Assembly: GCA_050248375.1 (NCBI GenBank)
Contig: JBFWSL010000225.1
Coordinates: forward strand, 1-6,056
Direction of reading: 5' to 3'
DNA: 6,056 nt
Source of the DNA: JAYZVT01 sp050248375
Lineage (GTDB): Bacteria; Pseudomonadota; Alphaproteobacteria; Rhizobiales; Methyloligellaceae
Shown: in pieces, positions 1 to 4,472 of the stretch
Layout: every line of letters starts with the position of its first letter
Position numbering within the stretch: the stretch's first letter is position 1
Position numbers and translations under genes: made by a program
Notes under the pieces: generated by a model
Told to the model about the DNA's origin: nothing
The model's database searches: none
Seen by the model: the letters and a program-made list of their open reading frames with translations, nothing else

Positions 1-50
1 CTTTCCGTTAACCAGGATATCCCTTGAGAGGGAAAGATCCACGAAATGCA

Positions 51-78
51 GACAGGCGGTCCTTCGGGGCCGCCTGTT
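51..78 (+). terminator. UUCG-capped hairpin, probable transcription terminator
   Basis: Bases 51-62 pair with 67-78 in a 12-bp stem that includes two G-T wobbles (51/78 and 60/69), closed by the very stable C(TTCG)G tetraloop at 62-67. It is followed by TCATTTC, only a modest T-rich tail. The likeliest role is to end a transcript of a plus-strand gene lying left of the window, insulating the promoter at 109-138. The opposite flank reads GCATTTCG on the minus strand, so it could also work in that direction. The weak T tract keeps confidence moderate. Confidence 0.5.
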
Positions 79-108
79 CATTTCAAGGAAGGGTCTATGC
101 AAGCCTAG

Positions 109-138
109 TTGCCATAAGACACGTCATGTCCTTATGAT
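109..138 (+). promoter_or_regulatory. Sigma70-type promoter of the MerR-like gene
   Basis: TTGCCA at 109-114 matches the -35 consensus in five of six bases, and TATGAT at 133-138 matches the -10 in five of six, with an 18-base spacer. The start point would fall six or seven bases after the -10, at about 144-145, which is the first codon of the regulator gene. No Shine-Dalgarno is seen before that ATG, which fits a leaderless message. The spacer is nearly filled by an inverted repeat. This is inferred from sequence only. Confidence 0.5.
113..136. promoter_or_regulatory. Inverted repeat inside the promoter spacer, putative MerR-type operator
   Basis: CATAAGACA (113-121) faces TGTCCTTATG (127-136). 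The arms pair over nine bases if C131 is bulged, around a five-base centre. The dyad lies between the -35 and -10 boxes, the position MerR-family proteins bind in order to realign a long spacer. The spacer here is 18 bases rather than the 19-20 typical of classical MerR activators, so simple repression is as likely as activation. A second, perfect 12-bp palindrome, ATGATGCATCAT (134-145), overlaps the -10 and the start codon. The natural candidate binder is the MerR-like protein encoded directly downstream. Confidence 0.45.
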
Positions 139-143
139 GCATC

Positions 144-731
144 ATGCCCGACGCCGATTCGCCCAGCTACACAGTCCGGGAAATTGCCGCGATCCTGGTC
201 GATCAGGAAGGCTGGGCAGGCTCGCCTGAATATCAGTCTCATCTCGATAAGCGCCTGCGCCAGGTCCGCCACTGGACCGCCTGCGATTATTTGCGACCTC
301 TCGGCAAGAAGCACTCGGGAACGGGCGTGGCGCGCCGTTACGGTCCGGATGAGGTCCGCAAGGCCGCGCTCCTTAGGGAGCTGACGCGATTCGGCCTGAC
401 GGTTACCCAGCTAGGCGAGGAGTTCGGAGACGATCTCATCCGCCGCGCCAGCCAGAAAGAATGGAAGGAAGCCATAGAGGGCGAGAAGCAAATCCTGTTT
501 CAGGTGGTCTTCGAAGCTGGCGGCAGTGCGGATCAGACGACGCACGCCATGAACCTCGTCCCAGCGGAAAAGAGCCTGTTGCGTATGCTCGACCCGAACG
601 TGATGGCTGCGGAGAAGCGCAAGCGTGACAGCAGGTCCACGCAGGGTCAGACTGGGGACTTGCCGATTCCCGAATTCGTATCCGGGCTCACGATCAGCCT
701 GACGCAGCTATTCGCCACTCTCAGGCTGTAA
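144..731 (+). CDS. MerR-like helix-turn-helix regulator
   Basis: This is a 195-residue protein whose N-terminal part (about residues 9-92) reads as a MerR-type winged helix: YTVREIAAIL for helix 1, RQVRHWTACDYL for the recognition region, a wing ending GVARRYGPDEV, then a helical segment with RFGLTVTQL. It is probably a cytoplasmic DNA-binding protein. An extra stretch of about 18 residues (VDQEGWAGSPEY and following, about 19-36) separates the first two helices, longer than in classical MerR. The C-terminal half (93-195) has no cysteine cluster or other ligand motif I recognise. The ATG at 144 has no Shine-Dalgarno but sits at the predicted transcript start. It is first in a run leading to the recombinase, so it may control element genes, and it could also act as an excision accessory factor. 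The fold is fairly clear; the specific role is inference. Confidence 0.75.
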   Translation: MPDADSPSYTVREIAAILVDQEGWAGSPEYQSHLDKRLRQVRHWTACDYLRPLGKKHSGTGVARRYGPDEVRKAALLRELTRFGLTVTQLGEEFGDDLIRRASQKEWKEAIEGEKQILFQVVFEAGGSADQTTHAMNLVPAEKSLLRMLDPNVMAAEKRKRDSRSTQGQTGDLPIPEFVSGLTISLTQLFATLRL

Positions 732-751
732 GGATCGCCCGAATTGGCCAC

Positions 752-940
752 ATGACAATAACGCCCCGCGAAATCGCCGACTGTCTAAAGCCGCATATCA
801 ACCGGCTGCTGACCGTCGCGGAGGTGGCGCTGGAAGGGCGGCAGTTCGAAGCGTTCCGCAAGGTTGTGCTGGAGGAACTGGGGCACAAGGGCTTCGAAAA
901 GAGCCTGTGCGATCTCTTCGACAAGGAACGCAAGCGTTAG
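752..940 (+). CDS. Hypothetical 62-residue protein
   Basis: A small soluble protein with no family I recognise. It has no signal peptide or membrane segment. The sequence looks mainly helical, with an amphipathic pattern through HINRLLTVAEVALEGRQFEA, two cysteines (Cys11 and Cys53) and a basic end (DKERKR). It starts 20 bases after the regulator gene stops. An AAGGA at 730-734 lies about 17 bases before the ATG, which is too far for a good ribosome site, so translation may depend on coupling to the upstream gene. Its place between a MerR-like gene and a recombinase suggests an element-specific accessory protein, such as a regulator or directionality factor, but nothing in the sequence proves this. 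Confidence 0.55.
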   Translation: MTITPREIADCLKPHINRLLTVAEVALEGRQFEAFRKVVLEELGHKGFEKSLCDLFDKERKR

Positions 941-1000
941 GCGCGTATGGGCCGGTCATGGAACGTATGAGGAAACGGGCCGGAAAAGGCTGGCAGGAAT

Positions 1001-1006
1001 GGAGGT
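1001..1006 (+). promoter_or_regulatory. Shine-Dalgarno GGAGGT deciding a GTG start
   Basis: GGAGGT lies nine bases before the GTG at 1016-1018. The reading frame from that GTG is closed upstream by a TGA at 968-970, and no other in-frame start fits, so this site fixes the beginning of the 52-residue ORF. Confidence 0.6.
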
Positions 1007-1015
1007 GCGCCTTGC

Positions 1016-1174
1016 GTGGCGGAGCCGGACCATAAAGCCCAATCGCAAACTATCGTTACGGTCGAACTGGCGGACGAGCCGCCGGTCACCGAAAGCGAAT
1101 TGGAACTGATAGAAACCTTCCTGGGCGACCTGATCGCGGAACTCATGAGCGAAGTGCCTGAGCAGACGAACTGA
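1016..1174 (+). CDS. Small acidic 52-residue protein, GTG start
   Basis: Translation from GTG at 1016 gives a 52-residue acidic protein that begins MAEPDHKAQSQTIVTVELAD and ends MSEVPEQTN. The second half (about residues 26-45) is rich in Glu and Leu and is probably an amphipathic helix. There is no cysteine, signal peptide or membrane segment. The start is supported by a near-ideal Shine-Dalgarno. The stop codon (1172-1174) overlaps the recombinase ribosome site (AGGGAGG, 1174-1180), with 13 bases between the genes, so the two are probably translationally coupled. A dedicated small partner of the recombinase is a fair guess, for example a directionality or regulatory factor. I do not recognise the family. 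Confidence 0.6.
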   Translation: MAEPDHKAQSQTIVTVELADEPPVTESELELIETFLGDLIAELMSEVPEQTN

Positions 1175-1187
1175 GGGAGGATGAGGG

Positions 1188-1691
1188 ATGCGCGCGGCGC
1201 TGTATTTGCGGGTCTCGACCGCGAGGCAGGCGGAGAAGGATTTGTCCATTCCCGACCAGCGGGGACAAGCGGAAGTCTTTTGTAAGGAGAAAGGCTGGCA
1301 GGTTGTAGCCGCCTATGTCGAAAGCGGGGCGAGCGCCACGGACGACAAGCGCCCCGCGTTCCAGCGGATGATTTCGGAAGCCACCAGTGCGGAGAAACCG
1401 TTCGACGTGATTGTGGTGCATTCCTTCTCTCGCTTCTTCCGCGACCAGTTCCAATTCGAGTTCTACCACCGCAAGCTGCTGAAGCGCGGCGTGGCCCTGG
1501 TCTCCATAACCCAGGACTTGGGCAATGATCCCTCCTCCGATCTTCTCCGTAACGTATGCGCCCTGTTCGATGAATATCAGTCGCGCGAGAACGCCAAGCA
1601 TGTATTGCGTGCGATGAAGGAGAATGCGCGGCAGGGATTCTGGAACGGTTCGCGCGCGCCCTTCGGCTACCGTACAATGGTAGCGGAATGA
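1188..1691 (+). CDS. Serine recombinase catalytic-domain fragment (N-terminal)
   Basis: The readable first piece is 167 residues and covers the resolvase/invertase catalytic domain. Ser10 in LYLRVSTARQ is the expected nucleophile. SIPDQRGQAEVFCKEKGW, the FDVIVVHSFSRFFRD segment with its conserved arginines, and NGSRAPFGYR at the end all match large serine recombinases. The ATG at 1188 follows AGGGAGG (1174-1180) at seven bases. The piece ends just after the catalytic domain at the premature TGA. Alone it lacks the DNA-binding part, so it should not recombine DNA; if it is stable it might still form dimers with intact relatives. That last point is speculation. Confidence 0.75.
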   Translation: MRAALYLRVSTARQAEKDLSIPDQRGQAEVFCKEKGWQVVAAYVESGASATDDKRPAFQRMISEATSAEKPFDVIVVHSFSRFFRDQFQFEFYHRKLLKRGVALVSITQDLGNDPSSDLLRNVCALFDEYQSRENAKHVLRAMKENARQGFWNGSRAPFGYRTMVAE

Positions 1692-1778
1692 CGCGGCGAA
1701 AAGCCGAAGAAGAAGCTGGAGATAGACCCCGCCGAAGCCGAGACCGTACGGTTACTGTACCGCCTCTATACGGTCGGC

Positions 1779-1792
1779 CCGTTACGTAACGG
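1779..1792. repeat. Perfect 14-bp palindrome, upstream of the frameshift
   Basis: CCGTTACGTAACGG is its own reverse complement. It lies in the damaged part of the recombinase, about ten bases before the inferred deletion point. The word GTTACGTA inside it is repeated at 1828-1835. Confidence 0.7.
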
Positions 1793-1821
1793 ACCTTTGG
1801 GCAACCAACTATCTCAATTCC

Positions 1822-1833
1822 CGTAACGTTACG
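1822..1833. repeat. Perfect 12-bp palindrome, downstream of the frameshift
   Basis: CGTAACGTTACG is its own reverse complement and lies 29 bases after the 14-bp palindrome, on the other side of the inferred deletion. It shares GTTACGTA (1828-1835) and GTAAC with that palindrome, which makes slippage or hairpin-mediated deletion plausible. Confidence 0.7.
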
Positions 1834-1866
1834 TACAGGGAGGGCCGCCGTTTCTCCGTCCAGACG

Positions 1867-2802
1867 GTGGCAAAGATTTTGAGTGCCCGTACATATGTGG
1901 GAACCCACTATTTCAATCGGCGCGATTCCCGTACGGAAAAGCCGAAGAAGCGTTCGGAATGGATAGAGGTCGCGGTCCCGCCCATCATCGACATACGTAC
2001 ATACGAAGCCGCGCAGAAGCGCCTTCGGGCCAACAACCCGAAAAAGACGCCACCCCGTATCGTCAATAGCCCCACCCTTCTGACGCCGCTTGCGCGGTGC
2101 GGCTGTTGTGGTGGGCCGATGCGCCTCAGAACCGGCAAAGGCGGCAGCTACCGCTATTACACTTGCGCCAAGCGCGCCGACCAGGGCAAGGCCGTATGTA
2201 AGGGGCTATCCATCTCCATGCCCAAGCTCGACGGCATCGTCCTCGACGCCCTTACGGATCGCATCCTCAAACCCGAGCGCCTTGAAGCGATGCTGGGGCA
2301 ACTCCTGTCGCGCAATGTAACGGCCCAAGAACGCGCACAAGCCGAATTGAAGGCCCTTAAGCGCGACAAGCGCGAACTCGCCAAGCGACTCGACAATCTC
2401 TACGACGCCATCGAAACGGGTGGCCTGGACCCCAATGCCCGTCTTACGGACCGTATTGAAAAGCTCCAATCGGAGATCGACCGCATAGCGGCACTCATAA
2501 CAGCGAAGGAACGTCAGCTTTCCGCACCCCATACAGCGATCACGCCAAAGAAGTTGGCGCTGTTCGCGCAAGGCATGCGAGACAGGCTCGCGGGCGGTAA
2601 TCCCGCCTTCCGCAAGGCGTACGTACGGCTGTTCATTGACGATGTGAAAGTGGGGCGCGAAGAGATACGGATCACCGGACCTAAGCACGCGCTGTTGCAA
2701 GCGGCCACGGAACCGCTTCGACCTGAACAGCTTCCGGTTCGCACTTTTGAACGGGAATGGCGCGCCGGGGAAGATTCGAACTCCCGACCCCCAGATTCGT
2801 AG
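1867..2802 (+). CDS. Serine recombinase C-terminal fragment: zinc ribbon and coiled coil
   Basis: The second readable piece has 311 codons from a GTG at 1867, an artificial start inside the ancestral gene, since homologous sequence in this frame continues back to about 1805. Residues 1-70 are the end of the recombinase DNA-binding domain (KILSARTYVGTHYFNRR and VAVPPIID). Cys78 and Cys81 (CGCCGG), Cys100 and Cys111 form the zinc beta-ribbon. Residues about 155-215 are a charged coiled coil (AELKALKRDKRELAKRLDNL and on), the region that controls synapsis direction in this family. Residues 298-311 (WRAGEDSNSRPPDS) and the TAG stop at 2800-2802 are encoded by antisense tRNA-Arg sequence. There is no convincing ribosome site, so expression is doubtful. 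Confidence 0.65.
   Translation: MAKILSARTYVGTHYFNRRDSRTEKPKKRSEWIEVAVPPIIDIRTYEAAQKRLRANNPKKTPPRIVNSPTLLTPLARCGCCGGPMRLRTGKGGSYRYYTCAKRADQGKAVCKGLSISMPKLDGIVLDALTDRILKPERLEAMLGQLLSRNVTAQERAQAELKALKRDKRELAKRLDNLYDAIETGGLDPNARLTDRIEKLQSEIDRIAALITAKERQLSAPHTAITPKKLALFAQGMRDRLAGGNPAFRKAYVRLFIDDVKVGREEIRITGPKHALLQAATEPLRPEQLPVRTFEREWRAGEDSNSRPPDS
2732..2757. repeat. Imperfect inverted repeat abutting the tRNA 3' end
   Basis: TTCCGGTTC (2732-2740) faces GAACGGGAA (2749-2757) across eight bases, with eight of nine positions paired. The right arm ends exactly where the encoded CCA of the tRNA begins (TGG at 2758-2760). It may be the element half of the recombinase attachment site, or a hairpin in the tRNA 3' trailer that helps processing or termination. 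The minus-strand sequence after it (GCTGTTC) is not a good T tract, so a pure terminator is less likely. Confidence 0.4.
2758..2802. other. Putative attachment-site region within the tRNA 3' half
   Basis: Elements of this sort usually carry a copy of the tRNA 3' part so that the gene stays whole after insertion. The tRNA here is complete, and the recombinase frame crosses its acceptor, T and anticodon arms before ending in the anticodon loop, which fits an att core lying in this stretch. The exact crossover cannot be placed because the second copy is outside the window. Confidence 0.4.
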
Positions 2803-2834
2803 TCTGGTGCTCTATCCAGCTGAGCTACCGGCGC
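2758..2834 (-). tRNA. tRNA-Arg, anticodon ACG
   Basis: The minus strand folds into a full cloverleaf. Acceptor arms GCGCCGG (2828-2834) and CCGGCGC (2762-2768) pair at all seven positions. The D stem is GCTC/GAGC. The anticodon stem is CCAGA/TCTGG with loop CTACGAA, giving ACG at 2798-2800. The T arm is GGGAG/CTTCC with loop TTCGAAT, containing one G-T pair. Discriminator G (2761) and an encoded CCA (2758-2760) complete the 3' end. ACG becomes ICG after deamination and reads CGU, CGC and CGA codons. Its 3' end faces the mobile element, so this is the insertion target, left intact. No clear promoter can be picked out upstream of its 5' end in 2835-2965, a stretch that holds no gene. Confidence 0.95.
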
Positions 2835-2965
2835 CTGCCAGACCGCGGCGGGTGACTTGAGGGCCAGGAGAGCCCGAGCCGCGGTACGGGCCGCCCTTTT
2901 ACGGCGTTGCCCCCCACATGGCAAGGCCGCTTGGTGACGCGCTTTCCGGGCCCGCCCGGGCCTCG

Positions 2966-4450
2966 TCAGGCCCTGCGGCGATGCTCGTCGAGGCTGACCA
3001 CCCGGTCGGGAACGGTGAAGCGGAACAGCGCGCCCTCGCGCGAGGGCATCAGGACGATCTCACCGCCATGGGCGCGGACCAGCTCGGCGGCGATGGCCAG
3101 GCCAAGGCCCGTGCCGCCCTTGCGGGCCGAGCCCTGGAAGGCCTGGAACAGGTGCTCGCGCGCCCGCGGCGGCACGCCGGGGCCCGTGTCGGCCACCTCG
3201 ACCGCCGTCACGGAGCCTTCCCGGGCGGCGCGCACGGCGATCTCGCCGCCGTCCCGCTCACCCGTCTCGATCGCCTGCAGGGCGTTGCGCAGCAGGTTGG
3301 CCAGCACGCGGTAGAGCTGGTCGCGGTCGGCGTCGACGCGCAGGCCCGGCTCGATATCGATGCGCCAGCGCACGGCCGCGCCAGCGCCGAGACCGAGGCT
3401 CTGGCCCACTTCCTCCACCAGCGGCCGCAGGGCGAAGCGGGCGCGCTCCGGGGCCGGCTCCTGGGCGCGGCCGTATTTGAGCGTCTCGGTGCAGAAGCGG
3501 ATGGCCCGGTCGAGCGAGGCGATCAGCTTGGGCGCGAAGCGCTGCACGGTGGGGTCCTGGATGGTGCTGAAGCGGTCGGAGATGAGCTGGGCGTTGGCCA
3601 GCATGTTGCGCAGGTCGTGGTTGACCTTGGAGACGGCGAGACCCAGCGCGGCAAGCCGCGTCTTCTGCTGCAGCATGGAGGAAAGCTCGGCCTGCATGTG
3701 GGCGAGTTCGCTCTCGGCGGTGCCGATCTCGTCGCCGCGGCCGGACGGCACGATGACCCGGCTGGCGTCCTCCGGCGCGCGGCTGAAGCGCACCATGTTG
3801 CGGGTAAGCCGGGTGATGGGCCGGATGAACAGCGAATTGATGGCGAAGTAGACCAGCGCGGCCGTGATCATGGAGATCAGGATCGACAGGGCCAGGATGT
3901 TGAGGCCGAAGCGGGTCATGGCCTTCTTCAGCGGCGCCTCGGAGATGACGATCTCGATGAACTCGCCGGCGCCGAAGCCCGGCTGGCCGACCACGCGGAT
4001 GTAGCGGCCGGACGGCGCCGTGTAGACCTCGAACGCGTCCTCGATCAGGTCGGCCCAACTCGCGGTGCGCAGGTCGTAATGGCCGCCCACCTCGAGCGGC
4101 TCCTCGCTGCGCAGGATCAGCTCGCGGGCTTCGCCGCGCTTGAGCGCCACCGCATGCACCTTGGCGGAACGCAGCAGTTCCTCGCGCAGCAGCCTGGGCA
4201 GCTCGTGGTTGGGCACGGCGTCGGCGGCGAGCGCGGCCACCTGCGCCGTCGCCAGGCGCTCGGTCAGCCAGTTCTTGCGGAAGTTGGAGACCGACGGCAC
4301 GAACACCAGCACCTCGGCCATCATGATGAAGCCGATGGTGAGCAGCAGCAGCTTGGCGGAAAGACCGAGCGGCCGGGGCCGCGGCATCCACCTGGCGAGG
4401 GATTTCCGCCGGCTCTGCTTCCTGCTGCGCTTGCGCTGAGGGCGCTTCAC
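2966..4450 (-). CDS. HAMP-domain sensor histidine kinase
   Basis: This is a 494-residue inner-membrane two-component kinase. A very basic N-terminus (2-26) precedes TM1 (about 32-53). A periplasmic sensor segment of about 125 residues follows, then TM2 (about 182-205) and a HAMP linker (about 205-260, with IRPITRL). The dimerization/phosphorylation helix has NHDLRNML with His278 as phospho-acceptor; Asp279 and Asn282 fit the acidic and polar residues needed for kinase and phosphatase steps. The ATPase domain shows the N box (NLLRNA, Asn385 and Asn389), G1 (DTGPGV, 421-426), an F-box-like FQAF and G2 (GGTGLGLA, 445-452). The start is GTG at 4450 behind a strong ribosome site, 22 bases after the oxidoreductase stop, so they are probably co-transcribed. 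The lack of proline after the H box (HDLRN rather than HELRTP) marks a non-classical subgroup. The stimulus is unknown and no cognate response regulator is in view. Confidence 0.92.
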   Translation of the reverse strand: MKRPQRKRSRKQSRRKSLARWMPRPRPLGLSAKLLLLTIGFIMMAEVLVFVPSVSNFRKNWLTERLATAQVAALAADAVPNHELPRLLREELLRSAKVHAVALKRGEARELILRSEEPLEVGGHYDLRTASWADLIEDAFEVYTAPSGRYIRVVGQPGFGAGEFIEIVISEAPLKKAMTRFGLNILALSILISMITAALVYFAINSLFIRPITRLTRNMVRFSRAPEDASRVIVPSGRGDEIGTAESELAHMQAELSSMLQQKTRLAALGLAVSKVNHDLRNMLANAQLISDRFSTIQDPTVQRFAPKLIASLDRAIRFCTETLKYGRAQEPAPERARFALRPLVEEVGQSLGLGAGAAVRWRIDIEPGLRVDADRDQLYRVLANLLRNALQAIETGERDGGEIAVRAAREGSVTAVEVADTGPGVPPRAREHLFQAFQGSARKGGTGLGLAIAAELVRAHGGEIVLMPSREGALFRFTVPDRVVSLDEHRRRA

Positions 4451-4454
4451 TCTG

Positions 4455-4460
4455 CCTCCT
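4455..4460 (-). promoter_or_regulatory. Shine-Dalgarno AGGAGG of the histidine kinase
   Basis: CCTCCT on the plus strand is a perfect AGGAGG on the minus strand, four bases before the GTG start at 4450. It decides for the long N-terminus over the later internal Met22. Confidence 0.7.
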
Positions 4461-4472
4461 GTCGGGACAAGA

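Larger units (their letters stand above)
1..2757 (+). mobile_element. Right end of an integrative element at tRNA-Arg (partial)
   Basis: All genes here run on the plus strand: a MerR-like regulator, two small ORFs and a large serine recombinase that abuts the 3' end of a tRNA gene. A recombinase gene next to a tRNA 3' end is the usual mark of an integrated element's end. Base composition is lower in GC and richer in TACG/GTAC words than the very GC-rich DNA beyond the tRNA. No second copy of the tRNA 3' end is present at 1-143, so the other attachment site and most of the cargo must lie left of the window. No conjugation, replication or phage structural gene is visible, so whether this is a mobilizable element, a genomic island or a phage remnant cannot be decided. 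The damaged recombinase suggests it cannot excise unaided. Confidence 0.65.
1188..2802 (+). pseudogene. Large serine recombinase, disrupted by a stop and a frameshift
   Basis: Read through its lesions, this locus encodes one large serine recombinase: resolvase-type catalytic domain, recombinase domain, zinc ribbon, coiled coil. Such enzymes integrate and excise elements through a 5'-phosphoserine DNA link. The first lesion is TGA at 1689-1691, between VAE and RGEKPKKKLEIDPAEAE; a C-to-T change in a CGA arginine codon would produce it. The original frame then stays open to a TAA at 1833-1835 or just before, reading through GPLG, while the homologous sequence resumes as NYLNSRNVTYREGRRFSVQT in the next frame. 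From memory of the family, GPLG is normally followed by about four residues before an NYLN-like motif. A deletion of about 11 bases near 1803 therefore explains the shift. Two lesions make an active full-length enzyme unlikely. A sequencing error could account for one but hardly both. Confidence 0.8.

Noticed and set aside
1..27. Possible end of an upstream plus-strand gene (frame ending at TGA 25-27)
   Set aside because: Only eight codons are visible, too few to support coding. The small TCCCT/AGGGA hairpin at 20-33 was also judged too weak to call.
958..1035. 25-codon ORF (MERMRKRAGKGW and on) overlapping the start of the 52-residue ORF
   Set aside because: It has no clear ribosome site and overlaps the Shine-Dalgarno of the better supported ORF. 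A leader-peptide role is possible but unsupported.
937..1908. Minus-strand ORF of 323 codons opposite the recombinase N-terminal part
   Set aside because: Low-complexity Arg/Ser/Pro translation with no recognisable family; the plus strand carries clear recombinase motifs and ribosome sites.
2835..2965. GC-rich dyads between the tRNA and the kinase stop as terminator candidates
   Set aside because: GGCCC/GGGCC and TTGCC/GGCAA stems exist, but neither is followed by a T tract in the relevant direction, so no intrinsic terminator can be claimed.
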